Positions 7,771-15,560 of a DNA stretch of 35,728 bases are shown piece by piece (the stretch's first letter is position 1; the number at the start of each line of letters is the position of its first letter). Under the pieces are notes generated by a model. It was not told the origin of the DNA. It did not search any database and saw nothing but the letters and a program-made list of their open reading frames with translations. The DNA lies in contig JAHWKN010000007.1 in assembly GCA_019347875.1 (NCBI GenBank), forward strand, positions 1 to 35,728. Reading direction: 5' to 3'. The position numbers were made by a program, and so were the translations under genes. The stretch comes from Candidatus Parcubacteria bacterium (GTDB lineage: Bacteria; Patescibacteriota; Saccharimonadia; UBA4664; JAHWKN01).

Positions 7771-8505
7771 ATGCCAAACATTTTCGTCGGTACCAGCGGG
7801 TTTAGCTATAAGGGCTGGAGCAAGATTTTTTACCCTGAGGATCTGCCGCAGCGGCGGCAGCTGGAGTACTACGCCGCCCGTTACAACTCGGTTGAGATAA
7901 ACAACACTTTTTACCGCTTGCCCAACAAGTCGACCTACGCCGCCTGGCGGGAGCGCACGCCGGATAACTTTTGCTTTGCCATCAAGGGCAGCCGCTACAT
8001 TACCCAGACCCGCCAGCTGACCGACACCGCCGAAGCGGTCGGCAACTACTTTGAGCGGGCCGAGGCGCTGGGCGGCAAGCTTGGTGTGGTGTTGTGGCAG
8101 CTGCCGCCGCACCTGCGGGCGGACCAAGATAAGCTGGAGCGGTTTTGCCGGGTTCTGGCGGCAAACGAGGTGGCCAAGAGCGTTCGCCATGCCGCCGAGT
8201 TCCGGCACCAAAGTTGGTTTACGCCTGAAACTTACGCTCTGTTGCGCCGTTATAACCTGGCGCTGGTCATCGCCCACTCCGAGCGTTGGCCCTCGGCCGA
8301 GGAGGTAACGGCCGACTTCGTCTACCTGCGTTTTCACGGCGCGCCCAAACTCTACACCTCCAACTACAGCGATGATGAGCTGAAGGGCTGGGCCGACAAG
8401 GCCCGCCGCTGGGCGGACGGCAAAGATCTCTACGCCTACTTTAACAACGACGTCGACGGTCATGCCGTCAAGAACGCCCAAACCTTGAGCAAGTTTTTAA
8501 GCTAA
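7771..8505 (+). CDS. DUF72 (YecE-like) family protein
   Basis: 244 aa. TIM-barrel-like DUF72 family of unknown biochemical role. Diagnostic blocks are IFVGTSGFSYKGW at the N-terminus, YYAARYNSVEINNTFYRLP, FCFAIKGSRYITQTRQL, and the C-terminal LYAYFNNDVDGHAVKNA. An in-frame extension begins upstream (7648 or 7738), but the conserved start MPNIFVGTSG is the ATG at 7771. TATGCT (7759-7764) lies 6 nt before this ATG, as in the aminotransferase at 32839, which supports both the start and a leaderless mRNA. The gene is divergent from ftsK and convergent with the RNase J gene. Confidence 0.88.
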   Translation: MPNIFVGTSGFSYKGWSKIFYPEDLPQRRQLEYYAARYNSVEINNTFYRLPNKSTYAAWRERTPDNFCFAIKGSRYITQTRQLTDTAEAVGNYFERAEALGGKLGVVLWQLPPHLRADQDKLERFCRVLAANEVAKSVRHAAEFRHQSWFTPETYALLRRYNLALVIAHSERWPSAEEVTADFVYLRFHGAPKLYTSNYSDDELKGWADKARRWADGKDLYAYFNNDVDGHAVKNAQTLSKFLS

Positions 8506-8526
8506 AGGGCGCCGGCTCTTTTTTAG

Positions 8527-10566
8527 TTAGACCTCGTTAACCACGGGGATGACCATGGGGTTGCGCTTGGTGCGCTGGTAAAGAAAATCGCTGATTTCGT
8601 CGCGCAGTTTGAGCTTGAACTTGCCCCAGTCGGTCGGCTCGCGGGTGCTGCGCGACTCAAACACGCGGCGGATCTCGGTGCGGGCCCGGTTGATCAGCTC
8701 CTCGTTCTCCTTCATGTAGATGAAGCCGCGCGAGATGATGTCGGGGCTCGAAACCAGTTTACCGGTGCGGCGGTCGACCGTGCCGACGATGACGAAGATG
8801 CCGTCGCCGGCCATGGTCAGCCGGTCGCGCAGTACGATGCCCTCGACATCGCCAATGCCCGAGCCATCGATCATGATCTTGCCCGAGGGCACCCGTTCGC
8901 CCTTGCGTGCCCCTTGGGCGGTTACCTCCAGTACGTCGCCGTTATCAAGCACAAACACGTTGTTAGAGGGCAGGCCGTTTTGTACGGCCAGTTCGGCGTG
9001 GCGTACCAAGTGGTGAAACTCGCCGTGCTGAGGCACAAAGTACTGCGGCCGGGTCAGCTTGATCATCTCCTTCAGCTCGTCGCGAGAGGCGTGCCCGGAA
9101 ACGTGCAGGATGCCGCAGTCGTCCAGCTCGCGGGTCGCTTGCTGGTACACCCGGGAGCCTTCGCGCATCAGGGCGTCGACCGAGGTGACCACCGACTTTT
9201 CGTTGCCGGGAATAGGGTTTGAACTCATGATGACGGCGTCGCCCGGCTTAATTTTGATGTGGGGATGGTCGCCGGTCGACATGCGCACCAGGGCCGAGTT
9301 AACCTCGCCCTGCGATCCGGTACACAGCACCACCACCTGGTTGTCGGGCAGCTTGGAGGCGTCCTGCACCCGGGTGATCATGCCGGGGGGCACCTTGAGG
9401 TAGCCCAGTTTTACCGCCAGCTCGACGTTGGCCAGCATCGAACGGCCGGTAAAGGCCAGCTTGCGGCCGGTCTTGTGGGCGGCGTCGATCACCAGCTGCA
9501 CCCGGTTGATCTGGCTGGCAAACGACGACACGATGATGCGCCCGGCCTGGCGCCGGAACAGGTCTTCGAAAGACGGCTCAATGTCGCGCTCACTGGGGGT
9601 GCGCCCCAGCCTTTCGCAGCTGGTTGAATCGCTTAACAGCAGCAGTACGCCCTCGTCGCCCAGCTGTTTCAGGCGCACCAGGTCGGCCGGTTTGTTGTCG
9701 ATCGGGTTGGGGTCGAACCGGAAGTCGCCGGTGTGGACGATCTTACCCAGCGGCGTATCGATGGCGATCGAGCAGGCGTCGGGGATCGAGTGGGTGGTAC
9801 GCACCAGCTCGACCTTAAAGGCGCCCAGCTGCACCTTTTCGTGCTTATCGGGGTCCATGATGCGCAGTTGGGGCTGGGTACTTAGCCGGTACTCCACCAG
9901 CTTTTTCTCCACCATGCCGGCCGAAAAGCGGGCGGTGTAGATGGGGGCGGGCAGTTTGGGCAAAACAAAGGGAATTCCCCCCATGTGGTCCTCGTGGGCG
10001 TGGGTCAGAATGTGTCCGCGGATTTTATGCTTGTTCTTCTCTAGGTAGGTGGTCACCGGGATGACGTAATCGATACCCGGCTGGTCGTCGGTCGGGAACA
10101 TAAAGCCCATGTCGATGACGATAATGTCGTTTTCGTACTCGATCGCCATCATGTTTTTGCCGATCTCGCCCATTCCGCCCAGCGGAATGATCTTTAGCTT
10201 GGGTTGGCGGGTGACAATGTTGGCCAGGCGAGCCCCGGCCTGCGCGGGTTCTCCCCCGCCGCCGTTGTAGATCGACCGGTTGATCGGTACCGCGTCGGCG
10301 GCCGGCAACGGCCGCTGGGCCGGACCACGGTGGCGGGTCCCCCTGGGTGTCTGGTTTGAGCCGCGCGGCTTCTGGCCGCCGCCGGGCCGGTTTGGCCGGT
10401 TTTGGCCGGCCGGGTCCGGCCGGCCATCACGGCGCGGCGGTTGGCTGTTGCTGCCGCCCGGGGCGGGCCGGCTGGCGCTCTCGCCCCCCGGTTTTAGGTT
10501 TTGGTTGGGTTGGCGGCGGTTGTTCGAGCCCTGATTTTGGGGCCTCTGGTTTGGATTGTTGTCCAT
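8527..10566 (-). CDS. rnj: Ribonuclease J with a long disordered N-terminal tail
   Basis: 679 aa. Metallo-beta-lactamase/beta-CASP RNase with 5'-3' exo- and endonuclease activity in mRNA decay and RNA maturation. Residues 1-120 are low-complexity, rich in Asn, Gln, Pro, Gly and Arg (repeated RPG, GGG, NRP). The enzyme core starts at LKIIPLGGMGEIGKNM and has the zinc motif HAHEDH (189-194), VHTGDFRFDP, and the beta-CASP blocks LCTGSQGE and VSGHASRDELKEM. The tail probably contacts RNA or partner proteins (inference). ATG 10566 is chosen because AAAGGAAA lies just before it; an upstream in-frame start would add seven residues. It is 41 bp downstream of the UDG gene, probably the same transcript. 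Confidence 0.95.
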   Translation of the reverse strand: MDNNPNQRPQNQGSNNRRQPNQNLKPGGESASRPAPGGSNSQPPRRDGRPDPAGQNRPNRPGGGQKPRGSNQTPRGTRHRGPAQRPLPAADAVPINRSIYNGGGGEPAQAGARLANIVTRQPKLKIIPLGGMGEIGKNMMAIEYENDIIVIDMGFMFPTDDQPGIDYVIPVTTYLEKNKHKIRGHILTHAHEDHMGGIPFVLPKLPAPIYTARFSAGMVEKKLVEYRLSTQPQLRIMDPDKHEKVQLGAFKVELVRTTHSIPDACSIAIDTPLGKIVHTGDFRFDPNPIDNKPADLVRLKQLGDEGVLLLLSDSTSCERLGRTPSERDIEPSFEDLFRRQAGRIIVSSFASQINRVQLVIDAAHKTGRKLAFTGRSMLANVELAVKLGYLKVPPGMITRVQDASKLPDNQVVVLCTGSQGEVNSALVRMSTGDHPHIKIKPGDAVIMSSNPIPGNEKSVVTSVDALMREGSRVYQQATRELDDCGILHVSGHASRDELKEMIKLTRPQYFVPQHGEFHHLVRHAELAVQNGLPSNNVFVLDNGDVLEVTAQGARKGERVPSGKIMIDGSGIGDVEGIVLRDRLTMAGDGIFVIVGTVDRRTGKLVSSPDIISRGFIYMKENEELINRARTEIRRVFESRSTREPTDWGKFKLKLRDEISDFLYQRTKRNPMVIPVVNEV

Positions 10567-10607
10567 GTTTCCTTTACTTCTGGTCACGCCGACGGCGGGA
10601 CCGTTAC

Positions 10608-11207
10608 TTACTTAAATAATTGCTTTTGTTCGGGGTTCGGCTCATCAGCGATCTTTTGCAGGATAAGAGGTATGCGGTTAAAGTCGTCGATCAGCGTTTG
10701 GCGCATGCCGCCGTTGTACAAGGCGGCGGCCGGGTGGAACAGCGGCAGATAAACCTGGCCGTTTTTACGCAGGGCGCGTCCGTGTGCCTGGCTGATCTTC
10801 AGCTCCGGCAAAAACACGTTCATGGCGTGCCGGCCTAAAAAGACGATCAGCTTGGGCTTGATGATGTTGATCTGCTGCTGCAGATACGGCATGAACGCTT
10901 TGATCTCCTCCGGCAGCGGGTCACGGTTGGCGGGCGGGCGGTACTTAACGATGTTTGTGATGTAGACGTTTTGGCGGTCCAGCCCGATCCCGGCCAGCAT
11001 CTCGTTTAAAAACTTGCCGGCGGCACCCACAAACGGCTTCCCCTGCTTGTCCTCGTGGGCGCCCGGCGCCTCCCCGATAAACATCACCGCGGCGTCGGAG
11101 CCACCCTCGCCGGGTACCAGCTGGGTGGCTCCGACGCGCAGTTGGGGGCAGACGCCGTCGGTTGCGATGCGCTCGGCCACCTGCCGCAAAGCGGCGGTTT
11201 TATCCAT
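10608..11207 (-). CDS. Uracil-DNA glycosylase, family 4-like, lacking most iron-sulfur cysteines
   Basis: 199 aa. Removes uracil from DNA. Motif A GEAPGAHEDKQGKPFVGAAG (45-64) and the late motif HPAAALYNGG (His158) identify the family 4 (UDGa-type) branch. In that family four cysteines bind a 4Fe-4S cluster. Here only one (Cys20, in GVCPQL) is evident. The Cys of the usual VVKCRPP block is Tyr89 (IVKYRPP), and the next one, in EIxAC, is Phe105 (EIKAFMP). The cluster is therefore probably absent. The gene lies directly upstream of rnj. A TATGGC hexamer 5 nt before the ATG may be a weak leaderless promoter. Confidence 0.9.
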   Translation of the reverse strand: MDKTAALRQVAERIATDGVCPQLRVGATQLVPGEGGSDAAVMFIGEAPGAHEDKQGKPFVGAAGKFLNEMLAGIGLDRQNVYITNIVKYRPPANRDPLPEEIKAFMPYLQQQINIIKPKLIVFLGRHAMNVFLPELKISQAHGRALRKNGQVYLPLFHPAAALYNGGMRQTLIDDFNRIPLILQKIADEPNPEQKQLFK

Positions 11208-11228
11208 TGCTTGCCATACAAACGCTAA

Positions 11229-11260
11229 TCTCTAAACCCTAACCCCTAACTTTCTAAAAC
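11229..11260. repeat. Short heptanucleotide repeat (CCCTAAM type)
   Basis: Heptamers in phase: ACCCTAA, CCCCTAA, CTTTCTA, between the UDG start and the pnp end. The remaining bases of the 139-bp gap show no gene. Confidence 0.5.
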
Positions 11261-11346
11261 AAAGGCCATACCCACCCGATGTTTAAAGCTATTTTGGTGT
11301 TTGTCGTTGGTTTAAGGACGCATCCCTTAGGGCCGCCTGCCGGGGT

Positions 11347-13470
11347 TTAGCGTTTGCCCGCTTCAGACTCCTGCGCCGCTTTCTTGCTTAAGTTGAGCCG
11401 CCCTTGCGAGTCGACCTCTATTAGCTTCACCTTTATCTTATCACCCAGCTTAACGACGTCCTCGACCTTTTCTACCCGGCCGTCAGCCAGGCGCGAGATG
11501 TGGACCAGGCCGTCGCGTCCGGGCATGATGTTGACGAAGGCCCCGAACTCCATGATCTTGACCACCTCGCCGGTATAGATCTTGCCCACTTCGGGGTCCT
11601 CCGTTAAGGTTTTGATCCAGTCGATGGCGGCCTGGGCCGCCTCACCGCTGGTGGAGGCGATCATGACCAGCCCGGAGTCTTCGATATCGATCTCGACGCC
11701 GGTTTCGGCGATGATCTTGTTGATCATCTCGCCGCCCTTGCCGATGACGTCGCGGATCTTTTCGGGGTTGATCATCAGCTTGGAGATGCGCGGTGCGTGG
11801 GCGGCCAGCTCCGGCCGCGGCCGATCGATCACCGCCAGCATTTTGGCCATGATGTGCGCCCGACCCTGCTTGGCCTGGTCCAAGGCCTGTTTCATGATCT
11901 CGGAGGTAATACCCTTAACCTTAATGTCCATCTGCAGGGCGGTGATGCCGTCATCGGTGCCGGCCACCTTAAAGTCCATGTCGCCGGCAAAGTCCTCCGC
12001 CCCGGCGATGTCGGATAAAATAACGAACTTTTCGCCGTCGGTTACCAGCCCCATGGCGATGCCGGCCACCGGCTTGCGCAGCGGCACGCCGGCATCCATC
12101 AAACTCAGGGTCGAACCGCAAACGCTGGCCATCGAGGTTGAGCCGTTAGAGGCGACAGCCTCCGAGACGGTGCGGATGGTGTAGGGGAAATCCTCCACGG
12201 TCGGGATCATCGGCAGCAGCGCCCGTTCGGCCAGCGCCCCGTGGCCGATCTCGCGGCGGCCCGGTGAACGCATCGGCTTGGTCTCGCCGACCGAGTACGG
12301 GGGGAAGTTGTAGTGGTGCATGTAGCGCTTGGTGGTGTCTTCCTCCATGGTGTCGATCAGCTGGGCGTAGCTAGTAGAGGCCAGCGTGGTGACGTTGAGC
12401 ACCTGGGTGGTGCCGCGGGTAAACAGGGCCGAACCGTGGGTGCGGGGCAGCAGGCCGACCTGCGAGCTGATCGGGCGGATGTCGGTGCTTTGCCGGTTGT
12501 CGGGGCGGTGGCCTTCTTTTAAAATCGCTCGGCGCACCTCGTAGTCGATCACCTGGCGGAAGGCCATCTCGATCTGGTTGTGCGCATAATCTTCACCGAA
12601 CCGCTCGTGCACCTCGCGCTCCAGGTTGCGGATGGCGTCGTGGCGCTGGTACTGGCTTTCGTGCCGCACCGCCGGCCCCAGTTTGTCTTTCAAGTAATCG
12701 TCCAGCGTCTTGACCAGGTCCTTGGCCGGCGCGTCAAGCTCATACTCTTTCGGCTTAACCCCCAGCTTGCGCACCATCTCTTCTTGCAGCTTAATGAGCG
12801 GCTGGATCTCGCGGTGCGCCGTTTCGATGGCCCGGATCATGGTGTCTTCGTCAACCTCGTTGGCGCCCGCTTCAACCATCATGATGGCATCCTTGGTGCC
12901 GGCCACCGTTAGGTCCAGTTTGCTGCTGGCCATTTGCTCGGTGGTCGGGAAGGCCACCAGCTTGCCGTCGATCAGCCCAATGCGCACGCCGGCCACAGGG
13001 CCCTCGAACGGCGCCCCGCTAGTCATGAGGGCGGTCGAAATCGCGGTCATGGCGATGATGTCGGGGGCGTAAACCAGGTCGGCCGAGATGACGGTGGCGA
13101 TGCCCTGGACGTCGTTGCGGTAACCTTTGGGAAACAACGGCCGGATCGGCCGGTCGATCAGGCGGGCGGACAGGGTGGCGTGTTCCGACGCCCGGCCTTC
13201 GCGCTTAATGAAGCGCGACCCGGAGATCTTGCCGGCGGCGTACATGCGCTCTTCGTAATCGATTAGGAGCGGGAAAAAATCGATGCCGTCACGCGCGCTG
13301 TTGGAGACGACGGCGGTACCCAGTACCACCGTGTCGCCGTAGCGCACCGTCACGGCGCTGTCGGCCAAAAAGGCCATCTTGCCGGTCTCAACCGTTAACG
13401 TTTTACCGCAAAACTCGGTCTCAAACGTCTGCGTTTTCCCACCGAAAGGGTGGATAATGTCTGGCTGCAT
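11347..13470 (-). CDS. pnp: Polyribonucleotide nucleotidyltransferase (PNPase)
   Basis: 707 aa, full length. Phosphorolytic 3'-5' exoribonuclease. Two RNase PH domains are seen (the second with FPPYSVGETKPMRSPGRREIGHGALAERAL and the catalytic region SMASVCGSTLSLMDAGVPL, FAGDMDFKVAGT). A KH domain (PEKIRDVIGKGGEMINKIIAETGVEIDI) and a C-terminal S1 domain (GEVVKIMEFGAFVNIMPGRDGLVHIS) follow. The Shine-Dalgarno TAAGGAGA lies just before ATG 13470. It is downstream of rpsO on the same strand, the classical rpsO-pnp order, with a 151-bp gap that holds a heptamer repeat and a GATTAAA/TTTAATC stem. Confidence 0.97.
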   Translation of the reverse strand: MQPDIIHPFGGKTQTFETEFCGKTLTVETGKMAFLADSAVTVRYGDTVVLGTAVVSNSARDGIDFFPLLIDYEERMYAAGKISGSRFIKREGRASEHATLSARLIDRPIRPLFPKGYRNDVQGIATVISADLVYAPDIIAMTAISTALMTSGAPFEGPVAGVRIGLIDGKLVAFPTTEQMASSKLDLTVAGTKDAIMMVEAGANEVDEDTMIRAIETAHREIQPLIKLQEEMVRKLGVKPKEYELDAPAKDLVKTLDDYLKDKLGPAVRHESQYQRHDAIRNLEREVHERFGEDYAHNQIEMAFRQVIDYEVRRAILKEGHRPDNRQSTDIRPISSQVGLLPRTHGSALFTRGTTQVLNVTTLASTSYAQLIDTMEEDTTKRYMHHYNFPPYSVGETKPMRSPGRREIGHGALAERALLPMIPTVEDFPYTIRTVSEAVASNGSTSMASVCGSTLSLMDAGVPLRKPVAGIAMGLVTDGEKFVILSDIAGAEDFAGDMDFKVAGTDDGITALQMDIKVKGITSEIMKQALDQAKQGRAHIMAKMLAVIDRPRPELAAHAPRISKLMINPEKIRDVIGKGGEMINKIIAETGVEIDIEDSGLVMIASTSGEAAQAAIDWIKTLTEDPEVGKIYTGEVVKIMEFGAFVNIMPGRDGLVHISRLADGRVEKVEDVVKLGDKIKVKLIEVDSQGRLNLSKKAAQESEAGKR

Positions 13471-13510
13471 ACTCTCCTTACTTGCCGCAACGTAAGTGTC
13501 GGGGACAAGA

Positions 13511-13526
13511 GATTAAAAATTTAATC
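13511..13526 (-). promoter_or_regulatory. A/T stem-loop in the pnp leader
   Basis: GATTAAA and TTTAATC are perfect 7-nt arms separated by 2 nt, 40-60 nt upstream of the pnp start. In other bacteria a leader hairpin is the target of pnp autoregulation. That this stem plays the same part is inference only. Confidence 0.35.
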
Positions 13527-13558
13527 CCAAAGCTCCGTCACCTACAGCTACGTTTATG

Positions 13559-13621
13559 TTTAACATTTAACACCTGACAACTGGGTTTGGTTGTCAAATG
13601 TCAAAGGTCAATCGTCAAGGG
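13559..13621. repeat. Heptanucleotide repeat between rpsO and pnp
   Basis: Nine heptamers in continuous phase, from TTTAACA, TTTAACA, CCTGACA through TCAAATG, TCAAAGG, TCAATCG to TCAAGGG, ending at the rpsO stop codon. On the minus strand the unit reads TTGACNN four times, which is close to a -35 hexamer. Confidence 0.75.
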
Positions 13622-13888
13622 TTAGCGGCGCAAACCTAACTTTTTAATCAGCGCCTGGTAGCGCTCGTGGTCGCGCTTACTCAGGTAGCCGAGCAAGCTG
13701 CGGCGCTTACTCACCATCATCAGTAGTCCCCGCCGGGAGTGGTGGTCCTTTTTGTGGGTTTTCAGGTGGTCGGTCAGCACCTTGATCTGCTCGGTAAAAA
13801 TAGCCACCTGCACCTCGGGCGAACCGGTGTCTTTGTTGTGTCCCTGCAGCTGGGAGATAATCTTTGATTTGACGTCGGTAGTTAGCAT
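13622..13888 (-). CDS. rpsO: 30S ribosomal protein S15
   Basis: 88 aa, matching the usual 88-89. Binds 16S rRNA early in small-subunit assembly. The sequence runs [87 protein letters not shown], the complete S15 fold. ATG 13888 is the start by family length; an in-frame TTG 39 nt upstream is rejected. A TATGCT and a TAGACT upstream are candidate -10s. No Shine-Dalgarno is evident. S15 usually sits before pnp, as here. Confidence 0.96.
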   Translation of the reverse strand: MLTTDVKSKIISQLQGHNKDTGSPEVQVAIFTEQIKVLTDHLKTHKKDHHSRRGLLMMVSKRRSLLGYLSKRDHERYQALIKKLGLRR

Positions 13889-13962
13889 TACAGTTGAGTA
13901 GTCTAACAGACTTGCCGCTAATCTCAAAGCATAAGCGTGTGTTTAGTTGGCTAGGTGTTACG

Positions 13963-13996
13963 GGCGGTGGGTAGATGTTACATCTATCCCACCGCC
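13963..13996. other. Near-perfect 15-bp stem-loop between rpsO and the 104-aa gene
   Basis: GGCGGTGGGTAGATG (13963-13977) pairs with CATCTATCCCACCGCC (13981-13996) with one bulged base and a TTA loop. It follows the stop codon of the 104-aa gene by 22 nt on the minus strand and precedes rpsO. There is no T tract, so it is at best a weak terminator; it may instead be a 3'-end stabiliser or processing site. Confidence 0.55.
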
Positions 13997-14018
13997 TGCA
14001 GATCGAAATCGGCTCCAG

Positions 14019-14333
14019 CTACTCCATATCCAGTTGCGCGAAGTACTCACTGGCCTCTAGCCGCCACAGCTCGCGCCAGGGGCCGCGGCGGCTTTCTTTG
14101 ACTTCTCGTGCTTCCAGTACGAAAACCGTTTCGGGGTACCCATGTCGGACATCGGCATCGGCCATGGTGATAGCGTCAAACAGCGAGTATGCCGGCTTGA
14201 TTTCGATTTCCTCAGGATCTCTCATTCTGAGTTCATTGATGTCGGCCGCCAAAGTTTGCGCTTGGACAAGTACGCGGCGGTTGGCGCCGTCGTGATCGCA
14301 CTGGATGGCTCGGTACTCGAACTCCTTCAGCAT
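14019..14333 (-). CDS. Hypothetical protein, 104 aa
   Basis: No family is recognised. The protein is acidic and soluble with no signal peptide or membrane helix. It opens with MLKEFEYRAIQCDHDGANRRVL, whose beta-strand-like spacing and charged linker (RMRDPEEIEIKP) suggest a small alpha/beta fold. The start is set by AGGAGG placed 6 nt before ATG 14333; an upstream in-frame start at 14423 lacks this. It stands apart from its neighbours, with a 131-bp gap upstream. A strong stem-loop lies just after its stop. Confidence 0.7.
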   Translation of the reverse strand: MLKEFEYRAIQCDHDGANRRVLVQAQTLAADINELRMRDPEEIEIKPAYSLFDAITMADADVRHGYPETVFVLEAREVKESRRGPWRELWRLEASEYFAQLDME

Positions 14334-14554
14334 GTGGTCCTCCTGCCTTGTCGGGCTTTCCGGCCGGGCGAACTGAGCGCTAACCAGCACGCAACTCGCC
14401 CGGCCCGAAGTAACGGATGTCAAAGAGGCAGCCTAAGAATTCTCTCAACATAACACGTCCGGGCACATTAGTCAAGGCTACCGATTGTTCTCTGCGGATC
14501 CTCTGTGTTACTGGTGGACAGAGAGGTTCACTAGCCTAGGTCATTGGCTCCCAA

Positions 14555-14737
14555 CTATTGGGCCGAGCCGGCCAGTTGGTCGCTGGTGGCGTGCTCGATC
14601 TTGGCCAGACGGAAGGTGGAGTCTTTGGCGATGGTCTTGACCACCTCAACGCTCTCTTGCACCGGGCCGAGCTTAGCCTCGACCACCTCGCTGATAACCA
14701 CTTTAAGTTGGTTTAAATCGTCTTCGCTCCAGGACAT
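14555..14737 (-). CDS. Small coiled-coil protein, 60 aa, candidate SOS-controlled gene
   Basis: 60 aa, soluble, acidic, predicted mostly helical with heptad-like spacing of Val, Ile and Leu (LNQLKVVISEVVEAKL...VEVVKTIAKDSTFRLAKIE). It resembles in style the short helical proteins frequent in CPR genomes, but no family is named. The Shine-Dalgarno AAGGAGGG lies about 6 nt before ATG 14737, so translation is well supported. Its promoter (14804-14833) is nearly identical to that of recA, including the GTTC-N7-GTTC repeat. A role in the DNA-damage response is therefore suggested by regulation, not by sequence. A TTCGAG/CTCGAA hairpin lies in its leader. Confidence 0.75.
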   Translation of the reverse strand: MSWSEDDLNQLKVVISEVVEAKLGPVQESVEVVKTIAKDSTFRLAKIEHATSDQLAGSAQ

Positions 14738-14803
14738 GTCGCCCTCCTTTTAGTTCGCAGTTCGAGTTAACGGCTCGAAGCTCGATATTTGTTAATCGCC
14801 TCC

Positions 14804-14833
14804 ATTGTAACCGAACTAAAACCGAACTGTCAA
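14804..14833 (-). promoter_or_regulatory. Promoter with GTTC-N7-GTTC operator upstream of the 60-aa gene
   Basis: On the minus strand TTGACA (14828-14833), an 18-bp spacer, TACAAT (14804-14809). The spacer contains GTTC-GGTTTTA-GTTC (half-sites at 14824-14827 and 14813-14816 on plus coordinates). Over about 24 bp it differs from the recA promoter by only a few bases. This identity across unrelated genes points to a common repressor. Confidence 0.75.
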
Positions 14834-14865
14834 GACTCATTTTGCCCGATGGAAGGTCGCCCAAA

Positions 14866-14897
14866 CAAAACGCCCGCAGAGTAGGCGGGCGTTTTGT
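14866..14897 (-). terminator. Intrinsic terminator after hsp20
   Basis: Perfect stem CAAAACGCCCGC / GCGGGCGTTTTG with a 6-nt loop, 50 bp beyond the hsp20 stop codon and before the promoter of the next gene. The T-rich arm on either strand lets it work in both directions. Confidence 0.85.
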
Positions 14898-14948
14898 GGT
14901 CGAAGAATGTTTATTCCGGTTTAAGGCTTCGGCTTCTTTCGGACAGCT

Positions 14949-15383
14949 CTACTCGGGCTTTACCTTGATCTTTTTGACCTTGTCCTGGGCAACCTTGGGG
15001 ATAGAGACTGTTAAGACGCCGTCTTTTAGACTGGCGTTGGCTTTTTCGGCGATGGTGGAGGTGGGCAAAATGACCGAGCGTGAAAACGAGCCCCAGTAGC
15101 ACTCCTGCACGTAGTAGTGTTCGCGGTCGACCTCTTTTTCTTCGACGCGCTCCCCTCTTAAGGTCACCACGTCTTCGGATACGCTGATGTCGATGTCGTC
15201 GGCCTTGACCCCGGCGATTGGGGCCTTGATGACGACGCTGTCCTTGGTCTGGTAGACGTCAACCGCCAGCTGACCCTCCAGCTCCTCGCCCATCCAGTCC
15301 TCGCCGCCCTCGCTAGGGGTGCTGTCTAAAAACTCATCCTGCAAAATGTCTTCTTGGTTAGCAGAAACCTTCTTGCCTGCCAT
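14949..15383 (-). CDS. Small heat-shock protein (Hsp20, alpha-crystallin family)
   Basis: 144 aa. ATP-independent holdase chaperone. An acidic, flexible N-terminal arm of about 38 residues (with EDILQDEFLDS and GGEDWMGEELEG) leads into the alpha-crystallin domain: LAVDVYQTKDSVVIKAPIAGVKADDIDISV, TLRGERVEEKEVDREHYYVQECYWGSFSRSVILP, and the closing A-x-x-x-n-G-V-L motif ASLKDGVLTVSIPK. The short lysine-rich tail KVKKIKVKPE contains the IxV-like element used in oligomer contacts. GGAGGT lies about 5 nt before the ATG. No CIRCE inverted repeat is seen, so HrcA control is not supported. Confidence 0.95.
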   Translation of the reverse strand: MAGKKVSANQEDILQDEFLDSTPSEGGEDWMGEELEGQLAVDVYQTKDSVVIKAPIAGVKADDIDISVSEDVVTLRGERVEEKEVDREHYYVQECYWGSFSRSVILPTSTIAEKANASLKDGVLTVSIPKVAQDKVKKIKVKPE

Positions 15384-15445
15384 ACTGACCTCCGTTACTT
15401 ATGCTACCCCGCCCGCTCCGGTTGCTTTATAATACCCTTTTCCCT

Positions 15446-15475
15446 ATTATATCCAGACGTCTCGGTTAAAAGCAA
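15446..15475 (-). promoter_or_regulatory. Putative hsp20 promoter
   Basis: TATAAT (15446-15451) with a weak TTGCTT (15470-15475) 18 bp upstream on the minus strand. A second AT-rich -10-like TATTAT lies about 20 bp downstream. The long leader ends in the GGAGGT ribosome-binding site. Confidence 0.5.
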
Positions 15476-15560
15476 GAAGCATAAGCTTACGCTTAATGCT
15501 AACCGCGAATAATTGGCGGAAAGTTGCTGGGCCGAGTATACCAGAAATTAAAAAACACTT

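Noticed and set aside
8505-8526. Terminator between DUF72 and RNase J genes
   Set aside because: There is a T run, but no convincing stem could be drawn before it.
15384-15420. CIRCE or HrcA operator upstream of hsp20
   Set aside because: No TTAGCACTC-N9-GAGTGCTAA or similar inverted repeat is present between promoter and start codon.
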